Source of the DNA: Silene latifolia
Taxonomy: Eukaryota; Streptophyta; Magnoliopsida; Caryophyllales; Caryophyllaceae
Length of the DNA: 64,000 nucleotides
Direction: 5' to 3'
Assembly: GCF_048544455.1 (NCBI RefSeq)
Contig: NC_133538.1
Location: 438,586,311-438,650,310, forward strand
Below, piece by piece: positions 12,539-23,546 of the stretch (its first letter is position 1; each line of letters opens with the position of its first letter). The notes under the pieces were generated by a model. That model made no database searches and was not told the DNA's origin. It worked only from the letters and a program-made list of their open reading frames with translations. Position numbers and translations under genes: made by a program.

Positions 12539-13066
12539 TTAGTCAATCATTGGAAGATTAATTTTAGGACAAATAGACAATGAGCTATCATTCAGAAGAC
12601 CCAATTCCAAACGAATTTTCTCAAACTGTTCTCTAGCTAAAGGTTTAGTAAAAATATTCGACAACTGATCTTCTGTTTTACCAAATTTTAAGCTTATGTT
12701 TCCTTTTTCCACGTTTTCACGAAGAAAATGATGACGAATGTCGATATGTTTTGTCTTGGAATGCTGAACAGGATTTTTAGAGACACTAATTGCGCTAGTG
12801 TTATAACAGAGAATGGGAACACAATTAATGATCATACCGTAATTCCGCAGCTGTTGTCTTACCCATAGGATTTGGGAACAACATTGAGCAGCAGCGGCAT
12901 ATTCACTCTCAGCAGTAGATAAAGCAACCATATTTTGTTTCATGGAAGCCCAAGAGATAAGACACGGTCCTACAAAGGTGGCAATACCAGATGTACTCTT
13001 TCTTTCAACTGAGCAACCTGCATAATCTGCATCTGAATACCCCGTGAAAGTGAAATTACAATCCAT
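12539..13066 (-). pseudogene. pol: Sirevirus B RNase H
   Basis: An open 175-residue segment with YSDADYAG, STAESEYAAAA and the KHIDIRHHF ... IFTKPLA tail of copia RNase H. The third catalytic position is changed: the usual CDNTSAI motif reads CYNTSAI, which replaces an active-site Asp by Tyr. It is in the same frame as the RT piece at 13088-13783, separated by one stop at 13088. Confidence 0.9.
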
Positions 13067-13087
13067 AGGATACCATAAATATAAGTC

Positions 13088-14199
13088 CTAAGTTCCAATC
13101 AAATATCGAAGAATACGCTTTACAGCTGTTAAATGTGATTCTTTGGGATTTGATTGAAACCGGGCACACAAACAAACACTATAAAGAATATCCGGACGAC
13201 TAGCTGTGAGATATAAAAGTGAACCTATCATACCTCGATACACCTTTTCATCTACACTTTTACCTTTTTCATCTATGTCAAGCTTGAGTGTAGAACACAT
13301 AGGTGTTGGAAACGGATTAGCTGTAGTCATACCAAATTTATTTAGCATCTCCTTGATATATTTTCTTTGATGGATCATTATGCCGTGTGTGGTTTGCTTT
13401 ATCTGAAGACCCGAAAAGAATCCTAGCTCGCTCATCATGCTCATCTCGAACTCCGATTGCATAAGATTGGAAAAATATGCACATAAAACATCATTAGTTG
13501 CTCCGAAAATGTTATCATCTACATAAATTTGAACAACTAATAAATCCTCCTTCACCGGTTTTAGAAATAGTGTTTTGTCAACGGAACCTCTTTCAAAACC
13601 ATTTTCAATAACGAACTTTGATAGTCTATCATACCAAGACCTAGGTGCTTGTTTAAGACCATAAAGTTCCTTATCTAATTTATAAACATGATTAGGAAAT
13701 TTACTATCAAAAAAACCGGGAGGTTGTTCAACATATACTTCCTCTTGAAAATAGCCATTAAGAAACGCGGTCTTAACATCCATTTGAAAGAGTTGATACC
13801 CATATGAGCGGCAAAAGCAATAAGGAGACGAATGGCTTCAAGTCTTGCCACGGGTGCAAAAGTTTCATCGTAATCATTCCCTTCTTGTTGATTGTATCCT
13901 TGCACTACAAGTCTAGCCTTGTTTCTCACAATCACACCTGCATCATCCAATTTGTTTCGAAATACCCATTTCGTTCCTATGACAGAACGATCTCTTGGAC
14001 GTGGTTCCAAGTGCCACACCTTGCTTCGTTCAAATTGGTTAAGCTCCTCCTGCATAGCAATAACCCAATCAAGATCAGTTAAAGCATCATTAATATTAGA
14101 GGGTTGTAATTGTGATAAGAATGAATAATGAGCACAAAAACTTCTTAAGGAAGATCTAGTTTTGACTCCCTCATGGATGTCAGTAAGAATGTTATCCAA
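13088..14199 (-). pseudogene. pol: Sirevirus B reverse transcriptase (frameshifted)
   Basis: Two overlapping open segments in different frames. The N-terminal part (to about 13790) has KWVFRNKLDDAG and [16 protein letters not shown]. The C-terminal part (13783-13088) has [27 protein letters not shown] and the catalytic YVDDNIFGA (usually YVDDIIFG). The frameshift lies near 13783-13800. The catalytic aspartates are kept. The family call is certain; the copy is non-functional. Confidence 0.92.
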
Positions 14200-14588
14200 C
14201 GTCGAGGAACAAATGTTTCCGTGTCTGGTGTAGATTGAATAGTACTGAATTCTGTTCGATTCTGCTTGGCATTTGTATCTGTAAACTGAACAGGACTGGA
14301 TTCTGTTCGATTCTGCTCAACATCTGTATTCGTCTTTCTCGACGTATCTGAGCTACTGGAAGCCTGATTTGTCTCGTTGGATGGTGCAGCTATCTGTTCA
14401 GAGTCGCCTGAACTTGATGATTTTTCACGACTGGACAGATCTGTGTTCTGTTCATCTCCCCCTGAATTCGTGGACTGTTCTGCACCTGTATCTTCCAACG
14501 ATGAAGGCTCCTCTTCTAATTCAGGTGGATCATCTCTTACAAATCCAATCTCAAAGTCATCATCGTCCTGCAATTCAGCGTTAAGCAC
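14145..14588 (-). pseudogene. pol: Sirevirus B integrase-RT linker
   Basis: 147 open codons of low-complexity Asp/Glu/Ser/Thr/Asn/Gln-rich sequence, the usual variable linker between integrase and RT. It is in the same frame as the protease-integrase segment; a frameshift at its end (14145-14199) leads into RT. It contains imperfect repeats around SSPVQFTDTN. Confidence 0.75.
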
Positions 14589-14750
14589 ATTAGTTTCATC
14601 GAAAATTACATGTACACTTTCCTCAAAACATATAGTTCTTTTATTGTAAACTTTATAGGCCTTGCTTTCGTTTGATTATCCAATGAAAACCGCCTCATCA
14701 CTTCTAGGATCAAATTTTCCCAAATTATTTTTGCCATTGTTATGAACATA

Positions 14751-15884
14751 TCATTTTGATCCAAAGCAGCAGAAATGTGAAATGTTTGGCTTTCGCCCAT
14801 ATAGAAGCTCATAAGGCGTTTTCTTATGAATAGATCTAATAGCAACACGGTTACGAATATAACAGGTTGTGTTCACAGCTTCGGCCCAAAAGTTTCTAGG
14901 TAACTCGTTACAAAGTAACATGGATCTGGTCATGTCCTCCAAAGTTCTATTCATTCTTTCCACTACACCATTTTGTTGCGGTGTCCTAGGAGCAGAAAAG
15001 TTATGATCAATACCATGTTCCCTGCAAAAAGATATAAACGAATCATTCTCAAATTCTCTTCCATGGTCGGTTCTAATGGAGATCAATTTGCGACCGAGTT
15101 TGTTTTGGAGTTTCTTAATTAAAACGTGGAATTCTTCAAAAGTTTTACTTTTAGCATGTAAAAATAAAGTCCAAACAAATCGTGAATAATCGTCCACTAG
15201 AACACATACATAAAGACTTCCACCTCGGCTTCTAATCCTCTCCGGACCATACAAATCAATGTGAATAAGTTCTAGAGGCTTTGTGGTGCTAACGAACCTT
15301 TTAGATTTAAAAGAACTTCGGACATGTTTGCATCGAGCACAAACATCACAAACTCCGTCAATTTCAAACTTCATAGAAGGTAGACCTTCCACTAAATCGA
15401 GTTTGTAAAGTTTGTTTAGAGATGAAAAGCCAACATATTCAAACCTCTTATGCCATAGATTAGAATCGTTTTGCATTATAGATAAACATTTAATGGTTTC
15501 CCTAGGAATGCTTCCTAAGTCAGCCACATAGATGTTATTAACTCTCTTACCTTGAAGAACAATTTCATTAGTACTTTCTTTGATTACATAACAAAGGTTT
15601 GCATGAAACTCGACTTTATTTCCTTTGTCACATAATTGAGAAATACTAATCAAATTGTGTTTGAGACCCTTTACAAGCAGCACATCATCAATGGAATGTG
15701 AAAGAGACTTACCGACTTTACCAATACCAATTACTTCACCTTTTTTGTTGTCTCCAAATGTCACATTTCCACCGTCGTAGGCCGATAATGAGAGGAATTG
15801 GTTTCTATTACCTGTCATGTGTCGTGAACATCCGCTATCAAGATACCAATGGCTGCCTCCTCTGATATGGCCCTGCAAAAAGAG
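14751..15884 (-). pseudogene. pol: Sirevirus B protease and integrase
   Basis: An open segment carrying the aspartic protease site (WYLDSGCSRHMTGN), the GAG-pre-integrase zinc region (LWHKRFEYVGF ... CDVCARCKH) and the integrase core: Asp in IHIDLYGPE, Asp in RTDHGREFEN, Glu in GVVERMNRTLEDM. In the HHCC zinc finger the second His of the usual WHKRxGH is Tyr, which should damage zinc binding. The frame is continuous with the second Gag piece except for one TAA at 15885-15887. Stops follow below 14751. Confidence 0.92.
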
Positions 15885-16385
15885 TTAGTTAGATGATTTA
15901 GGAACCCAAACAAGTTTGGGTCCCTTCTTATAACGAACGGTATCTAAAACTTCTTTTCTAATCCACATTTTCATAACAACTCTTATGTTTTGATCCAAAT
16001 GACCTAAGCGTTTTTTACAAGCATTAAATACGTGGCCTGTGTGTCCACAAAATTTGCAAAGAATGTATTCAGGTAAACCCATGTACTTATGCTTGCGAAA
16101 ATCTCTCTCAATGGGTTTAGGTCTTTTAATCTCTGCAGTACTGGCATCAGTCTGAGTTGAACAGCCGGGAGGAGTGTTTACTTTCTGCTCAGGGATCCAG
16201 ACAGTACGATATTGAGAATCGCTCTGCCTGAAATCAGAACGTGAGTCATAGCCTAATCCATGTTTATTGTTGTTCTTAGATTGATTGACTAGAAAATCAA
16301 GGACGGCAGTACTACCTTCCCATTTAGCAATTACATTTCTTGCATTACTTAAATCAGTTTCAAGATTGTTGACTACTATGAGCAA
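15885..16385 (-). pseudogene. gag: Sirevirus B Gag C-terminus with second zinc knuckle
   Basis: 166 open codons with a CCHC knuckle (CKFCGHTGHVFNAC, about residues 112-125) and the WVPKSS end that precedes protease in Sireviruses. It is in a different frame from the main Gag ORF. The region between (16386-16636) still encodes Leu/Asn/Glu-rich, coiled-coil-like sequence in fragments. Confidence 0.82.
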
Positions 16386-16636
16386 CTTTTATTCTTATCA
16401 AGAAGAGAATTATAGTCATTATTAAGTCTATCAAACTTAGAACAAATTTCAGTGTAAGAAGTTGAACTAGTAACATGCAATTTTTTAACCTCATCTAGTT
16501 CATTTGTTAAAACGTTGATTTTGCTAGTAAGAGACTCGTTTTCAACAGTGAGATCTGATTGAACAGTCTGGTCGACTGTTTTTTTCTGTATGTTCTTCAG
16601 ATTTCTTCTTAACTCTAAATTCTCCTCCGCAATACT

Positions 16637-17896
16637 TTAAATTTCAGATTGCATAGCCTCAAGACGCTTGTTTTGTTCATAACTAGTATCCAAAGTCTCA
16701 TCAAGCAATCTTACAATTCTCTCTTTAGAAAAAGACCTAATCTTAATTTTGAGATTTGAGAGATTTACCTCATCCTCGCATTTGTTATCCGATGCATCAG
16801 AGTGAGCCATGAGACACCTTAGAGAGTCGTCATCCCTTTTTCGTTGAGATCTAGGCTTGTAGGTAGACGTTAGGCAGAATTTCTCATCTTTCTCATTTTC
16901 AGAGGGTTCCTCGTCCTTAGAATCGGACTCACTCCATACAGCAGCTATCATTTCACGCTTGTACTCCTTTTTAGACTTTTCCCGTTTGTCCTTAGTTTTT
17001 TCTTCTTTCCATTTAGGGCAATTTCGGATCTGATGATCCCGTTCACCGTATTTGAAGCATCTCATTCTAGATATAGAACGAGATGAGGAAGATGGAGAAA
17101 CAGATTTCTTTGGTTTATTACTTTCGAACTTTCCTTGATTTTGCTTTCTAATTATTTTGGCAATTCTTTTAGACAGCAAGGCAACCTCCTCCTCAAGATC
17201 ACTTTCATTATCACTTGAGATGGCATTCAAGGCCATACCCTTAGCTTTAGGTTTCTCTTCGGCATCATTTTCAAGTGTTATTTTGTGAGCCATAAGAGAT
17301 CCTATTAGAGCTTCATAGGTAAGAGTGGCTAAGTCTCTACACTCTTCAATGGCCGTGACTTTTTGTCGCCATTTCTTGGTAAGACTTCTTAAGATTTTAA
17401 GAACAATGTCCTCTGTTTCAAATTGTCTACCAAGATTTGAAAGTTCATTAGTTATCCTTGAAAAACGTGAAGACATGCTTTTTAGAGGTTCATCCTCGTG
17501 CATTTTAAAGTTTTCATATTGTTGCATTAAGAGATCAATGTGTTGTTTCTTTACTTGCACGGTCCCCTCATAGGCTAGTGATAAACTGTCCCAAATTTGT
17601 TTAGCCATTTTACATCCTGCAATTCGACTGGTTTCTGATTCACCAATTCCGGATTGCAGGAGTGATATATCCCTAGCATTCTTCTCCGCCTTTTTGTAAT
17701 CATCGGATGTATAGTCCTTAGGCTCTTTTACACTGGACGCACCATTGGCATCGGTGGTAGTGATAGCCAGGGGACCATTTTCGATGATTACCCAACATTC
17801 ATAATATGTTCCTTGTATGAAATGCATCATACAATTTTTCCACCAGCCATAGTCTGTGCCATCAAAGACAGTACATTTGACTGATTTGGAATTCAT
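16637..17896 (-). CDS. gag: Sirevirus B Gag (UBN2 domain, zinc knuckle)
   Basis: About 419 codons from the ATG at 17896 (MNSKSVKCTVFDGTDYGWW). The open frame continues 11 codons further upstream but without an ATG. It contains a UBN2-type Gag domain (about residues 10-215), then a CCHC-like knuckle CFKYGERDHQIRNC. The knuckle lacks the usual Gly-His pair spacing (GERDH in place of GxxGH). A charged, Glu/Lys-rich tail follows. Gag would form the virus-like particle. The frame ends at 16637, where in a complete Sirevirus it would continue into the second knuckle. Confidence 0.87.
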   Translation of the reverse strand: MNSKSVKCTVFDGTDYGWWKNCMMHFIQGTYYECWVIIENGPLAITTTDANGASSVKEPKDYTSDDYKKAEKNARDISLLQSGIGESETSRIAGCKMAKQIWDSLSLAYEGTVQVKKQHIDLLMQQYENFKMHEDEPLKSMSSRFSRITNELSNLGRQFETEDIVLKILRSLTKKWRQKVTAIEECRDLATLTYEALIGSLMAHKITLENDAEEKPKAKGMALNAISSDNESDLEEEVALLSKRIAKIIRKQNQGKFESNKPKKSVSPSSSSRSISRMRCFKYGERDHQIRNCPKWKEEKTKDKREKSKKEYKREMIAAVWSESDSKDEEPSENEKDEKFCLTSTYKPRSQRKRDDDSLRCLMAHSDASDNKCEDEVNLSNLKIKIRSFSKERIVRLLDETLDTSYEQNKRLEAMQSEI

Positions 17897-17971
17897 GAGA
17901 AAGTAAAAAAAATAAAAAGATAAACTCAAAAAGGATCAAACTCTTTCCTGTAAGGCAATCAAGAGCACGAG

Positions 17972-17983
17972 GCTCTGATACCA
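17972..17983 (-). other. primer binding site of B (tRNA-Met type)
   Basis: Minus-strand TGGTATCAGAGC two bases inside the 5' LTR. Confidence 0.9.
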
Positions 17984-17985
17984 AT

Positions 17986-19139
17986 TGTTGATTTTATCGA
18001 TCCGGTACTTAAGAGGGGGAGGGGGTGAATTAAGTACCCTTTTAAAATTAAAGCAAAAATAAACTACTAGGTCGTTCACGAATTTCCTTCTGAAACAATA
18101 CACATGCCAATTGAACAGTCTCGGTGACTGTTCAAACAATCAGAGTTGTGCTGTATTGTTCGTTTAAGTAAATACGTGAACCCAAAAAGGAAAACAACTA
18201 AAAACAAGAGCAAACAAAACAAAGGAAAGCAAGAGACACACGATTTTTAACGTGGTTCAACCTACTCTCTAAATGTCTACGTCCACCCTCTCTCTTATTA
18301 ATATTTCCTTTATAACCAAACTCGATTACAAAGAAAAACCCCCACGATCAACCCCGATCGTGCGACTCGAGTACAACCCCGTACCCCAATAAGCACTCTC
18401 TCACAAAAGAAAATTACAACACAAATTGTTTCCTTATATGGTTCAACAATTGGAACGATGGAGAACAAAAATCAGCCTTATGAATATATAACTTGCGAAC
18501 TAAAACTCAATCCACAATCACGGCTAACAAAAGAATTTGCAAACTGAAAAGTTTACGTTGAAAAGACAATTTTGCAAAGACTTTCTTTTTGGAATAGAAT
18601 AAGACAAAACAATTTGCTGAAACTTTTTAAAACACGTTTTTGCTCTCAAAAAATATTCTCCTGAATGTCTCAATGTATCACCAGTGAAGCATTTTTCTTT
18701 TATAAGCAAAAGTGATTAGTTGACCAAAACCAGTCTTTTACGCAACAAACTCTTAAAAAGATATTTGACCATTATATCCTAGTTGCCTACCAAAACACAA
18801 ATTCCTCAAAAGATAAAGATATTATTTTGAGCAAATATAGGAAGTTCCAATGGAATGCATTTCTTCAAAAACAATTATTTAGCAAAAATATTTTATCTTG
18901 AAAATTAATTTGTCCAAAAGATAAGCCGTGAATTATTGGACCGAATAAGAATAAACACAAGAAATATTCTTACAATTTTTCTAGACACGAACCAGGTTTC
19001 ATCCAACGCTCCACCCGTCTTCATTTCCGAGCAAGTGTGAATACTTTTGGACCTGTCATACACACGTCTAGCACATACTGTTAATTAGGCGGGATATAAA
19101 AATGAAGGACTTGTCATCAACAATAAACTAGATGCAACA
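17986..19139 (-). repeat. 5' LTR of B (1154 bp)
   Basis: TGTTGATTTT ... GATGCAACA, nearly identical to 8945-10099, flanked on the right by the CTCTC target duplication. Confidence 0.94.
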
Positions 19140-19144
19140 CTCTC
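19140..19144. repeat. target site duplication of B (right copy)
   Basis: CTCTC, matching 8940-8944. Confidence 0.85.
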
Positions 19145-21519
19145 ACCTTACTTTGATCCCACTGACCAAACCCCTTCCCTCTCCCTTTCTATTTATTTTC
19201 TTGTAGCAAAACAAAACAATGACAACACTGTAACACAAACAAAGCCGTATAAACACCATTTTTCGACCTCTCAAACCCGGATTTCTCATCCTTTTCTCAA
19301 CCTTTTTCCTTTATTCTTGCACCATTGTCTTCCTCTTTCCTTCTTGCTTCTTTCAAGGTAATAAAGTCTCGTTTTTGTGATGGTTTCGTTTTTCGCCGTC
19401 TTATAAAAGTTTCCGTTTTTGCCTCAATCCTTTCGTTTTCTTGCTCCTTGATGAAGTTTTCGAAGACCCGTTGAAGACTCAAGCTTTTGGGACCATTTAT
19501 TCGAAGAATAAGGAGCGTTTAAGGTAACGGTGATAGGTTACTCGACAAAGTGTCGATTTTTCTCCTTTCACTCGGTTTTTCACTCGTTTTGTCGTAAAGA
19601 TTAAATCTTTGTGCCTTTTCTCATGTGTATGTGGATTGTGTGAGTTAGTAACTAATTTACATGTGTGTTTGGCTGTTTTCCATAGCTTATAATCCCTTAT
19701 GTGAAGTTCGACCATATCTATTTCGAATGTTGTTGTGCTCTTCTTTTCCGGCTATTTTCGTTGTATTTGTTCTGATTTATTGGGTATTATTAATGGTAAA
19801 TTGGACGATTTTTAGTCATATCATAGTTATGCTTATTCCCGTCTTAGCTTCGCCTTCAATGTCTGTCTTGATTTTGGCCTAAAATGGGCTGCTTGATTTC
19901 GGTTTGTGCTGCGACAGTTGAGGTTCTGCCTCTGTTTTGAGACGGACAAATTAGTCCCTCGGAATGGTTTTCATGCTTGTTTACTCATGATAGTAATCGT
20001 CACATGTACACTTGAAATTTCTCACCTTGAAAACCCAATTTTAGACTGTTTATTGGAACTGTTTTGGTACCACCTTTGGATACGGTTTTGTGTAGCGTAA
20101 TAGTATAACAGCTGTAACGGGAGGCATCATAGTATTAAGCGAAGTATACATGTTGTTGATAGGATTCCCGGGTCAAATAATCTATATTGACCCGACATCA
20201 TACTTGTACTCATATAATTACACAAGTCATAACTTAAGATGGTTAAAATGGTTTCACTAAGTTGTCCACACAGACCAATACGTCTAATATAAACTCCAAT
20301 TCCTCCCAACTGTTTATAGTGCAGATTTAAGCTCAGTTCGATGTTCGTCTTAGGACTGTGTTGGGGCCGTATGGCCTGGTTGTGTAAAGGCCACGGCCTG
20401 TTTCATCATGGGTTACAGTTTGGTTGAGCTTGGCTGGTTTTGGGGTCGGTGAAGGGGCTGCCCAGTCAGCCCTTAAGTCGTGGGTTGGTATTGTTTTAGC
20501 GCTAGTCTAATTTATTTTAAACGTTGGAATTTCTGTTTCGTATTTTATATAACGAAATTTGAGGATATCGTTTCTTTACATATATTTTGTCTCGTGATTT
20601 ATATTTGTGGAATCCCGTTATTTAATTATTTTTCCGTCTTAACTTTTGTCCCAAAATGGGTGCTTGTGGAGTCAAGTTGGTTAATACGTATTATTTTAAT
20701 TCTATGTCATGTTAAATGGCGTTAGATAGACCGTGTTGGGTGTTAGTTCTTAGTTTTGGCATAGTACCGTCTCAAGTATGTATACATATATTTATGTGAT
20801 TTCTATTTGATGGCTACATGTTATTTGTTGGTTGGACTTAACATGACTAGTTTATTGGGTTTTACATGATTAATTAAGTTATTGGACTCACTAGGGTGTT
20901 TTTGGTTGGTCCACCATATTCCATATATTGGGCTTGTGGTGTTTATTTAATTGGATTCATTATGTAATATTAGTCGTGCTAGTTATGTTAAACTAATTGG
21001 TTTTGTGTGGTTTATTTGATTGGACTTGGTATGCTTCACTTGTTGGATTTCACATTTTATTCCGTAAATTTCACATAACGTAAATTATTCATTATCGCTT
21101 GTTATCTTTTATTTAACCGACACGTTAAATTATGAGGTGTAATATTTATTAATAAAATACAAGTATGAAATATTTATTATAGATAGTTACTTGTAGTGAG
21201 TCGTGCTCTAGATAATGTCTAATATTGTTCGGTTGTGAGAGTCTTGGTCATATCGGATACTAGGGGTGAGCTATAAGCCCTCTAGTTGCGGTATGATCTT
21301 CGGGATTGATGTTCCCATCCGTACTAATGGTGAGATTGAAGCCATAAGTATGAATGTGACATTAATAATCCCGTCCCTGAGTCTTGGTCCTATCGGATAC
21401 TAGGGGTGAGCTATAAGCCCTCTAGTAACTATATGATCGTCGGGATTGATGTTCATATCCGTACTTATGATGAGATGCAAACCATAACTATGAATGTGAC
21501 ATTAATAATCATGTCCCAT
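19145..21519. other. non-coding left part of LTR X
   Basis: About 2.4 kb with only short, unsupported ORFs. It opens with pyrimidine-rich sequence (to about 19350), then mixed sequence with several HisGly-less short frames that match no family I recognise. At 21237-21330 and again at 21378-21460 a block beginning GAGTCTTGGTC is duplicated in tandem; the second X LTR has it once (49808). Confidence 0.5.
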
Positions 21520-22172
21520 GTGCTTGTTTGTTGTATTTGGCCATGTTTTAAAGGTAACCACTGAGTCATATACTTGTTTGTTGTGCCTCAGACATTTTTT
21601 AAAGGTAACCTCTGAGTCGGGCACTTGTTTGTTTTATTTGGCCATGTTTTAAAGGTAACCGCTAAGCCAGATACTTGTTTGTTGTGCCTCGGACATGTTT
21701 AAACGTAACCTCTGAGTCGGGCACTTGTTTATTGTATTTGGCCATGTTTTAAAGGTAACCGATGAGCCAGATACTTGTTTGTTGTACCTCGGCCATGTTT
21801 TAAAGGTAACCTCTGAGTCGGGTACTTGTTTGTAGTATTTGGACATGTTTTAAAGGTAACCGCTGAGCCAGATACTTTATGTGTTGTACCTCGGACATGT
21901 TTTAAAAGTAACCTCTGAGTCAGGTACTTGTTTGTAGTATTTGGACATGTTTTAAATGTAACCGCTGAGCTAGATACTTTATGTGCTGTGCCTCGGACAT
22001 GTTTTAAAGGTAACCTCTGAGTCGGGCACTTGTTTGTAGTATTTGGACATGTTTTAACGGTAACCGCTGAGCCAGATACTTTAGAGGTCGTGCCTTGGAC
22101 ATTCTTTAAAGGTAACGGCTGAGCCAAGGTACTTAAGGATTTGTGTCTCGGACATGCTTTAAAGGTAGCCTC
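21520..22172 (+). repeat. about 51-bp tandem repeat array inside LTR X
   Basis: About 12-13 units of roughly 50-51 bp, each with a core like GGACATGTTTTAAAGGTAACC followed by CTGAGYC and ACTTGTTTGT. Cores start near 21553, 21604, 21654, 21704, 21754, 21805, 21855 and on. Odd and even units differ (CCTCTGAGTCGGG against CCGCTGAGCCAGA), so the higher-order unit is about 101 bp. One unit is split by T; its remainder is at 29337-29365. The X LTR at 49800-50660 lacks this expansion. Confidence 0.85.
22168..22172. repeat. target site duplication of T (left copy)
   Basis: GCCTC, identical to 29337-29341; rejoining the two sides restores one unit of the 51-bp array. Confidence 0.85.
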
Positions 22173-23531
22173 TTTAATACCCCGTAAATTGATAATTATT
22201 TATAGGAATAATTTATGTAATTCGAATAATTATTTAAAAGGTATTTATATTAATAATTGCAAATAAGACGATAATTAATGATATAAATAATGAATGAGTC
22301 GGGATTTGTTAATTGGACCGTGTGCTAGTAACTCGTGTAGTAAAATAAAGATAATAATAGTATATGTATGTAATTGTATAATAGTAGTAATAAGAGTAAT
22401 TGTATAATATTAAAAATATGGCAAATTACATATTTCCTAATTAATTTCTTATAACCTTAACCTACCTATATAAATAGATGAAACTATAGACCTTATAATT
22501 GACAATAAACCTGAAGAATTCACAAAGGGGACAAAATTTGGATCGACATTCAATATTCACAAGATTAATATTGCTAATTAACTCACGTTAATTGGATTTA
22601 TATTTACTCGAATTGCGTTATTGGAATTTGCTGACGAGGTAGGATAATCTACTCAACTAAATCTTTTTTTCGTGTTTAATGCATGGATGTCATTGGAAAG
22701 GGTGATTGATTTATGATTGCTTGTTCAATTAAGTTAATTGAGTGATTAATATTGTTGGTTGTTGGAGTTGTGCATATTATATACGATTATATTGTGGAAC
22801 GGTTTATGAGAGTTGGACTACCCCAGGCTTAGTCTCTGGTGGATAATGTGAGTGGTGATTGGACTGCCCCAGGCTTAGTCTCTGGTGGATAACGTGTGTG
22901 AGTATTTGGACTGCCCCAGGCTTAGTCTCTGGTGGATAACGTGTGTGAGTATTTGGACTGCCCCAGGCTTAGTCTCTGGTGGATAACATGTGTGAGTATT
23001 TGGACTGCCCCAGGCTTAGTCTCTGGTGGATAACGTGGACAGTTGATGTCGAGATATGACATGTGAACAATTGAGATTGGAATTTGGCATGTTGTCAGTT
23101 GTGAGATTATTATAGAATTGTTGTTTTAATGTATTTTATCCTACTCAACCTCGTGGTTTACAGTGTATTCGTGAACACCTATGATGAACCATAATGGGGA
23201 GCAGATTTGACAGGTACTAAAGATTAGCTGACTTGGAAGCTTATGGGATTGTGTGAGGACTTGACCGTGGCCTAGGCGTCTAGCTGACTTGATTAGTTCA
23301 TCACAATTTAGTTAATAGTCTAATCACTTTATTTCCGCTGCGAGTTTATATTTATTATTATTTAAGTTGGGTTTAGTCATGTTCTAATAAAACCGTTATT
23401 TCAGTTAAATTATTAAAGTACTTTGGTGAGTTGGACTTTGTTATTCACTACGTCGGGAAACCGAGATGTTAACAGTTCTATTTATTTGGGATTGTCTAGC
23501 TAAAGGCTCCTGAAAAAATGGGGGTGTTACA
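22173..23531 (+). repeat. LTR 1 of T (1359 bp)
   Basis: Starts TTTAATACCCC (the conserved TG is mutated to TT) and ends GTGTTACA. It is longer than LTR 2 and 3 mainly because it carries five instead of three 47-bp repeats. Confidence 0.9.
22814..23040 (+). repeat. 47-bp minisatellite in LTR 1 of T
   Basis: Five units starting exactly at 22814, 22861, 22908, 22955 and 23002, each containing GGACTGCCCCAGGCTTAGTC and TCTGGTGGATAA. LTR 2 has three (25818, 25864, 25911) and LTR 3 has three (28714, 28760, 28807). Confidence 0.93.
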
Positions 23532-23534
23532 AAG

Positions 23535-23546
23535 TGGTATCAGAGC
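23535..23546 (+). other. primer binding site of T (tRNA-Met type)
   Basis: TGGTATCAGAGC three bases after LTR 1. At the equivalent place after LTR 2 (26439-26450) about 18 bases, including most of the PBS, are deleted. Confidence 0.9.

Larger units (their letters stand above)
8945..19139 (-). mobile_element. Sirevirus-like Ty1/copia retrotransposon B with env-like ORF
   Basis: A 10.2-kb element with 1.15-kb LTRs, an exact 5-bp TSD (CTCTC), a tRNA-Met PBS and a PPT. On the minus strand the order is gag (with two zinc knuckles), protease, integrase, RT, RNase H, then an additional ORF downstream of pol. A large Gag with a coiled-coil-like extension and a downstream env-like ORF are hallmarks of the Sirevirus (SIRE/Maximus) lineage. 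Several frameshifts and stops break gag-pol, so the copy is not autonomous. The closely similar LTRs suggest a relatively recent insertion. Confidence 0.92.

Noticed and set aside
15879..15900. CTAAC plus a pyrimidine run and CAG just before protease in B, resembling an intron 3' end
   Set aside because: The frame on both sides is the same apart from a single TAA, no matching donor is evident, and splicing between Gag and protease is not known for this lineage; chance is more likely.
19145..21200. Possible host gene 5' end (pyrimidine-rich leader, splice-donor-like AAGGTAATAAAG near 19355)
   Set aside because: No coding exon follows and downstream sequence is continuous with LTR X, so a long LTR leader is the better explanation.
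21649..22127. Two minus-strand ORFs with a repetitive protein (TFKTWP/TNKCPTQRL-type repeats)
   Set aside because: They are translations of the 51-bp tandem array in LTR X; the periodicity is that of the DNA repeat and no start context or homology supports a gene.
21520..22172. CRISPR-like look of regularly spaced repeats
   Set aside because: Whole 51-bp units are repeated with no unique spacers, and the context is plant retrotransposon DNA.
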